64,000 bases of DNA. Origin: Astropecten irregularis (Eukaryota; Echinodermata; Asteroidea; Paxillosida; Astropectinidae). The notes under the pieces were generated by a model. It searched no databases and was not told where the DNA came from. It was given only the letters and a program-made list of their open reading frames with translations. Both the position numbers and the translations under genes were made by a program. How positions within the stretch are numbered: the stretch's first letter is position 1; every line of letters starts with the position of its first letter. The stretch is from contig OZ020259.1 in NCBI GenBank assembly GCA_963971285.1, forward strand, positions 9,238,001 through 9,302,000, given 5' to 3'. This document shows, piece after piece, positions 34,475 through 45,830 of the stretch.

Positions 34475-35218
34475 GGGTGCACCCAAGTAAATAGGGCCAA
34501 AAATCCGTCCACCGAGCTCATTAATAAAAGTTAAGCACTCAATATATTTTAAATAAGAGAGTTGTGAGAGCTATGAAAATGAAGGATTGAAGGGAAAGAA
34601 TTCCACTGATGACCATTACGGAAAAAGGATTATATCCTCCAAGAGTTAACTTATTGGATACAAATGATGATTAACTTCAATCTCAGGTGTGGAAAACTTG
34701 GGTAGGATATCTGAAAAGTGAGTGTTACAGGGATTTTTACCTACAAATTGTACACTTCCAATATAGCGGCAGCCATCTTGCTCAAAACGCCCTCTGTTGG
34801 TTCCATAGAGTTGTGTACAAATTATGGTCATCAGTGGAATTCTTTCCGATTGAAGAAATATGGCACTGGACCTCCTGCCTGGACTCTGGGCTTCCATTTG
34901 TGACCATTTTTGATGCAATTGGGTGAGAAAGTGGGTCTATTTCAGCCGCTTTGCAGAGGGATGTTTTTTTGAAAATGGCTTCTTTGATTGGAGTGATCCA
35001 TACCTTGTTTTAGGGGTGGTCAGCTGAGAATGAGTATATCTCAAAAATTCAATGGTCACCCTACCATAAAATGAAAAGAAAATGAAAGGTGACATGTTCC
35101 TCATCATTTTTCTGTGTAACTTGAACAGCTGTGAGAGTTCTGTATATTTTAAAATGATTTTTGAAGTTTGAGGATTTATCACTGTTGTCTATGGGAGTTT
35201 ATTTACTTGGGTGCAACC
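34475..35218. mobile_element. GGGTGCACCC MITE, copy 1 (744 bp)
   Basis: The ends are GGGTGCACCCAAGTAAATA and TATTTACTTGGGTGCAACC. The left flank is TACA (34471-34474) and the right flank is TATA (35219-35222). The flanks do not match each other, but they match the opposite flanks of copy 2. The interior is non-coding. Confidence 0.8.
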
Positions 35219-35235
35219 TATAGCTTCACATGCAC

Positions 35236-37096
35236 TAGTTGCGATGATCGTAACCCTAGGTCTGACATGGGGACTGGGACCTTAGGGTTACGAGAAAACG
35301 TATTCAAAATGTTTGGGAATGACATTTTGGCCAACTCCTGAAGTACGTTTCCACTTAGTTTTCCACTTTCCAAAATCCAAACACAAAATCTGACTACATG
35401 GATCTGATTGGTACTAATCAATGAGTCATATAAAACCACTTTGAATATCGAAAGATCATTTAGTTCAGAAAAAATGACCCAAAACTTACCGAAGGTGTCG
35501 AGATTCCCTCCGTTTGCCGTCAGTCGGCCATTTTGAATAGTGCGCAGTGTACCATCTCGACCAAATCACGTCATGCGAAATGCCGTTTTGGCTGTTCCAC
35601 CTTTCAAACTCAAACTAACAGCCCTATGGAGGGTGTTCCCAGAATAACACGTGCGCTGTGAGTGTGATACCGTCATCCACCTCATCACAGATCGCGCAGT
35701 GGTCGGAATTAACGCTGGACTGAAAAATATATCCGGTCATCAATTACACAAAAAATGATCATACCCGGTAGGACAGTGAGGACGTATTCCTAAAAAATAT
35801 CACTGGAATATTCCACTGCGCAAAAACCACAATTTCTTACTGCAAATATGTAGTTCTGTACCGAGCCGGCCGCGGCTGTGAGCCACCGTCCGTATACGGT
35901 AACGAACCCGGCCGCGATCCAAAAAGGTACCGACCGAGCGCAACATACACTTCAATTTCAAGCCCACGGCGAAATCTGTACCGAGCCGGCCGGCCGTGAG
36001 CTCCCGTCCGTATCGGTGGAACGAACCCGGCCGCGATCCAAAAAGGTTACAGGCCTAATTCCGACCGAGCGCAATATTTACACTTCATTTCAAGCACACG
36101 TGTAACGTACAGATTGAGACTTTCGCTGGTGTACATACACAATGTTTGCGGATACCAGGCCGTCTTTCTCTGTGGTGTGGACAAAGTTTTTACGTTTTAA
36201 TTTTTTAATGCGATCGTCGGTCGGTTTCGGAAGGATTTCACGATATTTGTTTTTAGATGCAGTATAATTATGAAAAGAGTGTTTATACTTGGCCAATTAA
36301 ACAAAATAACTGAGTGAAATTTAAGTAAGATTTATATGCTGATCAGCCTACGATTTACGGTACTTTGGAAGGACGGTCGATCAGAATATTTTTATTTAGA
36401 TTTCGCAACGATATTACGCATACATATCGTGTATGTTACACCATTTCTTTCTCCTTGAATCGTATTTTCGCATGTGTTCGATGTCGGCCTGTGTTGGATG
36501 TCGGATAAAAATCACGCCGTATACGTTTTTCTTCAACTGTCATACCAGAAGATTGGCGGAAAATAAACTTAATTCGGCAGTTTCGGCACACGGGCGCGGG
36601 TCTGGTCAATTCAATAACATGTGATTTATTTAACGGACACGATCACACACTGTATGCGATATGCCGTGTATAGCACTGTACAACGCACGTGATACGAGCC
36701 CTCCATAGGGCTGCGAGTTTGAGTTTGAAAGGTGGAACAGCCAAAACGGCATTTCGCATGACGTGATTTGGTCGAGATGGTACACTGCGCACTATTCAAA
36801 ATGGCCGACTGACGGCAAACGGAGGGAATCTCGACACCTTCGGTAAGTTTTGGGTCATTTTTTCTGAACTAAATGATCTTTCGATATTCAAAGTGGTTTT
36901 ATATGACTCATTGATTAGTACCAATCAGATCCATGTAGTCAGATTTTGTGTTTGGATTTTGAAAAGTGGAAAACTAAGTGGAAACGTACTTCAGGAGTTG
37001 GCCAAAATGTCATTCCCAAACATTTTGAATACGTTTTCTCGTAACCCTAAGGTCCCAGTCCCCATGTCAGACCTAGGGTTACGATCATCGCAACTA
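35236..37096. mobile_element. Foldback element (1,861 bp) with ~400-bp TIRs and 9-bp TSD, MULE-like
   Basis: The left arm (35,236 to about 35,640) and right arm (about 36,695-37,096) are near-identical inverted repeats ending TAGTTGCGATGATCG. They are flanked by perfect 9-bp direct repeats CACATGCAC (35227-35235 and 37097-37105). The interior (35,641-36,694) carries the GC-rich GAGCCGGCCG / AACCCGGCCGCGATCC module also seen near 1-440, 46,000 and 51,420. No transposase frame is recognised. The 9-bp duplication with long TIRs suggests Mutator-like ancestry, which is inference. Confidence 0.8.
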
Positions 37097-37921
37097 CACA
37101 TGCACCAGCAGAATGGTGGCGTCCATTTTGTTTTGGTGGGTGATTTAAACATGTGTTTTTTTGCTCCTATCTCTGCATACAAGGCTCCTAATAGACATCA
37201 AAGTGAACATGACATGAAAACCACACTTTTGACATGTTGTATCTCTGGGTTTTCAGTGTTTTATTGAAAAGAAGCACAGTGGAGTAAACATTTTGTCAGA
37301 AGTGTCAACGACTGCACAAAGTAAACACAAGGTACATGTGCAAGGCAATTGGATGGAATCAAAACATGGTATGTAATGCACAGAAAATGGTGTGTATTTT
37401 CTGTATTTTTGATATTTTCTGTGGGTGGAAATAATCTTGGACTGTAGTACACCTAGGGTGTGTTACTTCATACATGTATTTCACTACTAGGCTGTCTAAA
37501 AGAGATCACCTTGTGCATTAAATGAGTGTGTGTCCTCAAAATCTTTGACAAGCCCCCCCCCCCCCCCCTCCCATCCTTTATCGACCCCCAAAGTGGGACC
37601 CCAAAGTGGCTATGTCCACTGCAAAATGATCCCAGATGAACACATGAAGCAAGAAATTTGTGTAACGGAGAGGATTTACACCAGATTTGGTGTTGTGGAA
37701 TGGAGAAATCTCATGTTCAAAATCTTAGCATGTTAATAAGCTATATGCTTTCCCATATAAAACTGTACAAAAAACATGGCCGCCACCCCAGATGCGAACC
37801 CCTGCCATTTCGCAGAGGAGCGATATTTTTCAATTTTCTTTTCAAATAAGTGACCTTTGGAATATTCTGCTTCCCCTCAGTGTAGTATGGTGCCAACATA
37901 TGGACACTATCTGCTCTTATA

Positions 37922-38401
37922 GGGTGCACCCAAGTAAATAGGGCCAAAATCCGTCCGCCGAGCTCATTAATAAAAGTTAAGCACTCAATATATTTTAAAT
38001 AAGAGAGTTGTGAGAGCTATGAAAATGAAGGATTGAAGAAATATGGCACTGGACCTCCTGCCTGGACTCTGAGCTTCCATTTGTGAAAATTTTTGATGCA
38101 ATTGGGTGAGAAAGTGGGTCTATTTCAGCCGCTTTGCAGAGGGATGTTTTTTTGAAAATGGCTTCTTTGATTGGAGTGATCCATACCTTGTTTTAGGGGT
38201 GATCAGCTGAGAATGAGTATATCTCAAAAATTCAATGGTCACCCTACCATAAAATGAAAAGAAAATAAAAGGTGACATGTTCCTCATCATTTTTCTGTGT
38301 AACTTGAACAGCTATGAGAGATCTGTATATTTTTAAATGATTTTTGAAGTTCGAGGATTTATCACTGTTGTCTATGGGAGTTTATTTACTTGGGTGCAAC
38401 C
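37922..38401. mobile_element. GGGTGCACCC MITE, copy 2 (480 bp)
   Basis: It has the same ends and orientation as copy 1 at 34,475, with an internal deletion of about 260 bp after GGATTGAAG. The left flank is TATA (37918-37921) and the right flank is TACA (38402-38405). Confidence 0.8.
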
Positions 38402-38806
38402 TACATGGATCTGATTGGTACTTATCAATGAGTCATATAAAACCACTTTGAATATCGAAAGATCATTATATTCAGAAAAAATTACCCAAAACTTACCGAA
38501 GGTGTCTAGATTTCCTCCGTTTGCCGTCAGTCAGCCATTTTGAATAGTGCGCAGTGTGCCATCTCGACCAAATTACGTCACGCGAAATGCCGTTTTGGCT
38601 GTTCCACCTTTCAAACTCAAACTCGCAGCCCTATTGAGGGCTTGTATCACATGCGCTGTACAGTGCTATACACGGCATATCGCATACAGTGTATGAGCAT
38701 GGAGCTAGCTCCATGGTGTGAGCATGTCCAACGGCCGACGCGCGCCGCACATGCTTCGGTGTATTGGGTTAAATAAATCACAGGTTATTGAATTGACCAG
38801 ACCCAT
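38402..38806. mobile_element. Old foldback element, remainder of split copy (truncated)
   Basis: It resumes at TACATGGATCTGATTGGTAC, the point where the left part stopped. It follows the arm and then the interior of the younger element read in reverse (to about 36,600), and ends abruptly at AATTGACCAGACCC next to a copy of the lectin downstream sequence. Confidence 0.75.
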
Positions 38807-38952
38807 TGATCCCAATGAAATGAACCAGGCAGCCACGATTGAAACCAAAATCTTTCATCTGAACTTATATAGCAGTTCCTATGTCATGCCTATAATGTCA
38901 TGATCGACTCAGTTAAACACGAATAGAATAGAGGATGTGGCCCTCAATATAT
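38805..38952 (+). repeat. Direct repeat of the lectin downstream sequence, copy 1
   Basis: ATTGATCCCAATGAAATGAA through CACGAATAGAATAGAGG matches 42,286-42,432, with a few differences. It shares no sequence with the transposon to its left. Confidence 0.8.
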
Positions 38953-39835
38953 AATAATATACAGTGGGTCATTCCGTGTCAAATCAACCAATATCCTGAA
39001 AATTGTTACGGGTCACCTCTCCGATTTGGCTGAAATTCATTTCTAACAATCATCTATATATATAATGAACATATGCAAAATAAAAAATTCCAACTCCAAG
39101 TCGTTTCGGAATTAGGGCCTGTCAAAGTGGGCGTGGTATCGCCCTTTAAAAGCGCGCGATTTGCATCATTGAAGTAATTGCATTTTGAAATGTCCTTAAG
39201 AGCACCTTTAAAATAAGATACAAAGCTGAAAACTGGTACACAGGGTAACTTGCACTCAAGGAACTCAAATCTGGCCTTAAAACAATTGTATCTAATCCCC
39301 CTTTGTCTCTACAGGCAGCTCAAAATGCAAATTTATTCTGCGGAAATAATAAATTTCCATTTTCAGGCCCCCCTAATACTCAGATTGATGATCAGAAAAG
39401 CTTCATATTACATATGTGTATTATAGAGGTACATATGGTCACCCCCAAGCAAGCATATTGCCCTTACACATTCAAACAAAAATTGGCAATGCTCCAAAGT
39501 TGGTTCCAGACAGAAAATATCGAAAAAACGCAGAAATTCCCGGTGACCTTTGACCTAGGCAACACTTACCCACCAACTTAAAACTTGCACTATTTATTTA
39601 TAAATGTCTGATCTACCTCTGGACCAAATTTGGTCTTGGAGACTCTTCTCCTTCATGGTGAGACAGCATTTCAAAATTGGGGTATTTTGCCCATTTTCGC
39701 AAATCACATCAATGCTTAAGGATTGCACCCAAACACATGAACAAATTATGATTGAGTGTAGCTTGCATAATTATGCCTACTGTATATCTATGCACACGAC
39801 CGCCATGGCAATGGAGTGAACTAATAGCTGTGGCC
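38953..39835. other. Unassigned, possible dispersed repeat
   Basis: It begins near GTGGGTCATTCCGTGTC, resembling 20,758. No coding sequence is recognised. It ends at the TTAA flank of the next MITE. Confidence 0.35.
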
Positions 39836-39839
39836 TTAA

Positions 39840-40208
39840 AGGCAGCGTACAGGATTTGCAAAGCCTCCAAAAAAGTTATTGAGTTTGAGACAGAAAATGG
39901 ACTACAGTTCGTTAACAGTGCAAACAGTCACCATGGGAAATCTTGGTTCATCACATTCTGGGTTTTTCAAGGATATCAAGATTTAGTGTCTTTAAAAAGA
40001 TTGTTCGTCCGAACGATTTAGTAGCATTTCGAAAGCGTGGTGTTACTGTGAAGGATTCGGAGGGGTGGGGCAAGATTATTTTGGCTTTATTTCTGCTATC
40101 CCGATGAACAAAGCGTAAAAAGGTACATAAAGCAGCGTCTGTAAGGAGTTTTACTTCAGTACCAAATTCAGCAAAATAGCACATCTTTGCAAATCCTATA
40201 TGTTCCCT
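39840..40208. mobile_element. TTAA-flanked MITE (369 bp)
   Basis: The left end AGGCAGCGTACAGGATTTGC and right end GCAAATCCTATATGTTCCCT are imperfect complements, flanked by TTAA (39836-39839 and 40209-40212). Its right flank lies two bases from the target duplication of the next element. Confidence 0.8.
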
Positions 40209-40222
40209 TTAAATATATTGAA

Positions 40223-41229
40223 CAGTGTTGGAGTCAAGTCCTCAAATCCGAGTACAGAGTACTCCGAGTACTTCAGGGTCCGAGTACTGGGCCAAGTCCG
40301 AGTACGTTGCTGCTGAGTCCGAGTTCCAAAGTTAGAGTCCCGGGCCGAGTACATGCACAGAACCAATGCACAGTACCAACAAATGCAGTTCATGACTGTC
40401 GTGTTTAGTACATCTCTTCATTACCGTATTCGTAAGACAACAAAGTCAGCCGGTAAAGGAAACAAAAATGACTACCTAGATACAACAAGCCTGAATGTTG
40501 CTCTCTGGACTTATCAAAATAGTAAAAATACATTGCATTGTGCTTTTTAGTATAGGGTATAAAGATGATGATAGTACAAATATAATGGTAAAATAGAACA
40601 TAACAAAAATAATCAATCACAAGCCAAAAACACTTTGGATCTCAGGGTGAGATCAAAACTAGGCTATGTTTCTCCCAAAAAAAGTGGGCGCTGTAAGGGA
40701 CTGGATATTTGACAAAAACGAAATGTATGGAGTAAACACAATTATGTACCGATTGAGATTGTACCATGGATTGTACATGAATATATAGCGCATCATTTTG
40801 ACCCAACCATAATTGGGCATTTGGGCCCGACATCCCAATTCGGGAGTGGGCTTCGCTAACACTAACTCCATCACTACATGTATCTCCGAGCTCCTTGCAC
40901 GTGCACGCAGGCACACAGTACCCAGGACAAGGAAACCTTCTACACGTTATAATTATGGATAGCGTGCTACCGGATACTGCGCTTACATTAATGTTTGAGG
41001 TTGAGCAATGTCATTGACGAAAATGTGAATTAATTTGATTTTTTTTCTTCGGAATTTATCGAGTACTGGGATCGAGTACCGAGTACTTAACGTCAAGAAC
41101 GTCCAAAATTCAAGTACATCGGATCGAGTACGGGCCTAGTACATTTTGTTTTTGAGTACTTTTAATCAAGTACGGGCCAAGTACTTTGGTGGACTCGAGT
41201 TGTACTCGAGTACGAGTACTACAACACTG
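40223..41229. mobile_element. hAT-like element (1,007 bp) with GAGTAC-rich ends and 8-bp TSD
   Basis: The ends are CAGTGTTGGAGTCAAGTCC and GTACGAGTACTACAACACTG. Perfect direct repeats ATATTGAA flank it (40215-40222 and 41230-41237). GAGTAC or AAGTAC hexamers are dense in both subterminal zones (about 40,240-40,350 and 41,055-41,220), as expected of transposase-binding sites. The interior has no transposase. Confidence 0.88.
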
Positions 41230-41509
41230 ATATTGAACGCCTGGTCTAGCGCCCGTTGAAACCACAAAAAAAAAAAAAATAGTATAACACCAAGCACTAT
41301 CCATGGCAACGAATAAACGCTGTCACGACCAATTTCATATTTACAATGAACTTTCCCTTCACTGGTGATGATTCCCTGTAGCTAGTATCGAGGCCACTCC
41401 CCGGATTCGACTCATATGAAGAGACAAATTCATTCCTTGCACAGCTTTCAGACAGGTTAGAGGTGCTTGCTGTATCGCTGCCAGAAATTCAGAGAGCATT
41501 TTCTGAAAC

Positions 41510-42126
41510 ATGGAGGTGTTTGAGTTGGTTATCATCATCCTGTTTACTGTTGGAGTGTGTAGCGGTCAACAGATATGCACTGCACCAGTCATGTGCCCAG
41601 CTGACTGGGTTACAAACTGATGGAACAACATCTACCGATGGCTGAGGCAAGATCGGTGTGTCAAGAGATGGGTGGAGACATGGCTGCTCCTTCTTCGAAT
41701 CAAGAGCTGTAGTTCATGCGTAGCTAAGTGGGTGAAAACTGGTTCTGGGTCAACTGCAATGATGAAGAAACTGAGGGGAACTGGGTTTGCCAGAATGGCG
41801 GCGAGTATAGTATGGACTTGTACAAGAAGACTGATGGCGAAAGTGGTGGATCCAATGAAAACTGTGCCTGGGTTATTTACACTGGGTTGTGGATTGATGT
41901 CGGATGTTCCCATACCAAGCCGGCGGTCTGTAAGAGTGAACAGGTCCAGCTGAAATCCTGGCGTCTTCTCCTGGCTTGTCTGACGGGCCACACCCTGAGA
42001 GAATTCCCTACCAACGGCATCCGTGCCTGTGCCATGATGTGCGCCCAGAACCCCGCCTGTGGCTCCTTCAACGTCCTGCACTTGGGCCCCGGACTGAAGA
42101 CGTGCCAACTCAACGCCAGTTGCTAG
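41510..42126 (+). pseudogene. C-type lectin / PAN-domain protein pseudogene
   Basis: An ATG at 41510 opens a signal-peptide-like start (MEVFELVIIILFTVGVCSGQ) and a CPADWVT lectin-entry motif, then stops. A shifted frame from 41638 gives SVCQEMGGDMAAPSS, in-frame TAG (41710-41712) and TAA (41725-41727), then the conserved FWVNCNDEETEGNWVCQ core of a C-type lectin domain. After a linker comes a PAN/apple-like segment (GIRACAMMCAQNPACGSFN, later a paired cysteine) ending at TAG 42124-42126. No intron is visible between domains. A secreted carbohydrate-binding role is what the family suggests, but at least one frameshift and two stops argue this copy is dead. Confidence 0.75.
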
Positions 42127-42285
42127 TTGTCTATTATGAGGGTTTTCCCACAAATTGACCAGAATAAATCAGCAAAGTATAAAATGAATTAGAAACAATG
42201 TACGCCTGTATAATTATCATTTCTGGAATCCAGATTATACTCAAACGTTCATGAAACACATCTGAATGCAATACTCAATCCCATA

Positions 42286-42432
42286 ATTGATCGCAATGAA
42301 ATGAACCAGGCAGCCATGATTGAAACCAAAATCTTTCATCTGAACTTATATAGCAGTTCCTATGTCATGCCTATAATGTCATGATCGACTCAGTTAAACA
42401 CGAATAGAATAGAGGGGATGTGCCCTTCTATA
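42286..42432 (+). repeat. Direct repeat of the lectin downstream sequence, copy 2
   Basis: This is the copy lying 160 bp after the lectin pseudogene stop, so it is probably the original 3' flank. It matches 38,805-38,952 in the same orientation. Sequence from 42,433 to 43,116 shows nothing recognisable. Confidence 0.75.
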
Positions 42433-43116
42433 TCTGAGGTTTCAGCGAGTGTAGTCCACAAGGAGAATGGGGATAATAATATACATGTCATGAAGTACAC
42501 ACAGGAATGTGAAACCACACCATCGTAGCTTGTCATACCGCTAATTTTCGTTTGATTTTTGAGGCAACAATATTGATTGTCACCTCACAAAATAGACAAA
42601 AGTGATAAACGAGATATTAATTTGTAAAGATATTGCCTTAAATGATAATTGTAATGACACAGAGGAAGGATGGTTGTGGATTTTGAACACATGATCAGCG
42701 GCAGAAATTGACCCATCAGCCCACACCAGCACAGTGTATAAACTACTCATTTGCATATTATGTAAACATTGACTTTTTTGACTTGGGAAGAATGATTTGA
42801 TGCCTCCGTGATTAAAATAAGTAATTTTGAGTTATTCTTTGTTGTAAGCTAATACTGAAAAGGATTATTTTCAAGTTTATTTTTGACTAGGGAAGTAGAG
42901 GCAATTCCTTGTTAAATGCATTGTCTTCTTTTAAATAATGATCGGACCTTAATTTTCTCCATATTTTCAAGGTTACTGTTTTGTTTCTTATCAAATGTTG
43001 AGGGAAATTTTTTCATAAAATAAAAGCCTATTCATTAAACAAAGTCGGGTCTTTAGTGATAGCTTGAATTTTATTACTTTATCCCTTCTTCATTGTACTT
43101 CATCAAAATCTATATT

Positions 43117-43950
43117 GGTGAAATAACCACAAGGGAAACTGACTGAGTTTAAAGTCATTGAAAATTGACTGGAGCGGGGTTTGGACCGGCGACTCTACCA
43201 ACTGAGCCATCCAGCCCTACGTTGGTGGTGACCCAAATAGTCAACTATCTTTGTTCGTTTGGCAGTCAGAAGCCATGAAACCTCGCACACACCGCCACAC
43301 CCCAGGGATCGTTTCAATGATACACGCAACAATGCTGCAACCTGGGAACGGTACATGCATGGGGGATCACTCAAAGAGGATACAGCTTTTCAATTAATAT
43401 ATTCGTGAAATAACCACAAGGGAAACTGACTGAGTTTAAAGTCATTGAAAAGTGAACAAAGAAAAATTGACTGGAGCGGGATTCGAACCGGCGACCTCCT
43501 GAATACCGTACAGGTGCTCTACCAACTGAGCCATCCAGCCCTACGTTGGTAGTGACCCCAATAGTCAACTATCTTTGTTCGTTTGGCAGTCAGAAGCCAT
43601 GAAACCTTGCACACACCGCCACACCACAGGGATCGTTTCAATGATACACGCAACAATGCTGCAACCTGGGAATGGTACATGCATGGGGGATCACTCAAAG
43701 AGGATATGGCTTTTCAATTAATATATTTGTGAAATAACCACAAGGGAAACTGACTGAGTTTAAAGTCATTGAAAAGTGAACAAAGAAAAATTGACTGGAG
43801 CGGGATTCGAACCGGCGACCTCCTGAATACCGTACAGGTGCTCTACCAACTGAGCCATCCAGCCCAACGTTGGTGGTGACCCCAATAGTCAACTATCTTT
43901 GTTCGTTTGGCAGTCAGAAGCCATTAAACAATGCACACACCGCCACAAAA
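43117..43950 (-). repeat. Tandem array of tRNA-like SINE, three units
   Basis: The units start GTGAAATAACCACAAGGGAA at about 43,120, 43,404 and 43,728. Units 2 and 3 are 324 bp apart and almost identical. Unit 1 lacks part of the tRNA-like region. On the minus strand each has an A-box-like TGGCTCAGTTGGTAGAG and B-box-like GGTTCGAATCC. The acceptor stem does not pair and the anticodon loop is irregular, so these are not functional tRNA genes. The non-tRNA part (GCACACACCGCCACACC) is shared too. Confidence 0.85.
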
Positions 43951-44024
43951 TCTACTTATAGTCTTAGGCTTAGCTTAACCCTTGAGGATGCCGAAATAAA
44001 AAAAAGAAGCACCATGTTTTCAAT

Positions 44025-45830
44025 GTGTCATCTGGTATTGGTAGAACCCATCTGGACTCACTCTATTCTGTCCTGCCTGAGTCGCTGGGGGATTTGAAAA
44101 AAGCACATGTCCTCTATTTGTTCAATACATTTTACAGAAGTGTGACACAAACTGGGAGGCAGCTGGAATCTCATTTCTCTCTATCGTATATAGAAGGTTA
44201 TTCCTCTGCTGCTGTCCTCTCAATGGTGCAAACTCTTGTCAGGCATTTTCTTTCAAAGTATAAAAAGCTGACCAATCCTAATGAACTGGATGCATTCACA
44301 AGTACTTGTGATAGAATCTTCAACCTTCAAGGAGACGATCTTCATGTTTCTTCAACTGACACCTCACCATCTGACATTTGAGACCTTGAAACTCCAACAT
44401 CCACCACAAGCCAAGTGAAGGAAAGAAATATTGATGATGACACTGATGAAAGTCACACTGACAGTCTGCCTCTTTCACAGTCTGAGCCCTCGTTCCCTGA
44501 TCTAAATGCAGCAACAGCAGGTGCTGCCATTTTTAAGCCTACTCTATCAACGTCTGGTCTATCAACAAGAAAAAGTACTGAAGTCCTTACACCTAGAAAG
44601 GGGCAACTGAAGAAACGATTGGAATTTGTTTCTACTTCAAAAGCCAACCTTGTACATACCAGACGAAGATCCGGGAACTTAGGAAAAATCTGAAAACACC
44701 TCCACGTGTCATTAACCAAGCATTAAAGAGGAAGCAAGAACACATAGAACAGAAGAATAGGCAAATCCAAAATCTGAAATCACAACTAAGAGGAAACAAA
44801 TTAGCACAAGACCTTGCTGAAACAAAGGCTGAACTTTTCATCCTAAAGAAAAACCACAGGCGACTGCTCAAAATGCGTAGCCAAAAGCGAAAGAAAATTG
44901 TTCCAGTTCTGAAATACAGAAAATTGCATGAGCAGTTGGAGGACAGAAAAGAGTACATAAAAGAACTTGAATTGAGTAATCAACTCCAACAAGAATCTAT
45001 GGAAACCCTAGAGGCTGCTGGTAGAACTGTGAAGGCAAAAGTGGAGGGCAAGACATTCTCAAATACAACCAGAATGCATGTTTTTGATTGCATTGTATGT
45101 AACACTCCAACCACCAGCATACCACTTCTGATCAGCCAGATGTACAAGAGAAGTGGGAGGGATATTGACCAACTTCAACAAAAGAGTACTGTCGAATTAA
45201 TGGCATGAGAACTTGAAGCGATAGCAGAATTACAGACAGCCGAAACTCTCCTTTGCACAAAAGATGTCACCATGGGCTTTGATGCAACGACACGGGAGGA
45301 AATGCATATCAATAGTGTGCACTTCACAACAAAAACATCATGTTTGTCTGCAGCAGTAGATGAGTTACCTGGTGGTACTGCCGAAGATTATGCACAGCAT
45401 ATCACCAATACAGTCGACAATCTTAGTGGAACATATTGTACTTCAACGAGAATGCTGAATTTCAAGAGACAAGAAGAAGTATGATCAACAACATCTCAAA
45501 TACCATTTCTGACAGGTGTGCAGCTAACCATGCTGCTGTAAGAATCGTGAATGGAGAATGGGGCAAAATACTAAATGAGCTTTATTGCCACCTCCACCCA
45601 CTGGATTCTATTGCCTCCTCAGTTCGCTCAACTTTGAAACAACATGAGGAAACACAAGGCAAGGTCTTTGGAAAGGACTGTCTTGCAGCTAACATAATCC
45701 TCCAGATGAACAAGCTTCGATACAAAAACTCAAAGGGGGATCCTTGAGGATTTGTCGCTTTCTTAGATGCCAAGAACATCCCTCGGGGTGTCCTTCCTCG
45801 CTACTGAGGCAATAGGCTATACATCATCTT
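44025..45830 (+). pseudogene. Broken transposon-type gene with coiled coil and putative DDE-like core
   Basis: An intronless reading path is split over three frames. Part 1 (44025-44693) has an in-frame TGA at 44379-44381 and a Ser/Thr/Asp-rich linker. Part 2 (about 44,660-45,484) starts with a long Lys/Glu-rich coiled coil (KRKQEHIEQKNRQIQNLKSQ), has TGA at 45206-45208, then VTMGFDATTREEMHINSVH and VDELPGGTAEDYAQHITN. Part 3 (from about 45,436) has NNISNTISDRCAANHAAV and LYCHLHPLDSIASSVRSTL, then TGA at 45745-45747 and further stops. From memory this resembles an unnamed protein family repeated in invertebrate and fish genomes. The conserved Asp residues suggest a transposase, which is inference. 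It is certainly not functional here. Confidence 0.6.

Noticed and set aside
43440..43890. Functional tRNA genes on the minus strand
   Set aside because: The A- and B-box-like motifs are good, but the acceptor stem does not pair and the anticodon loop is irregular. The whole 324-bp unit repeats, so these are SINEs.
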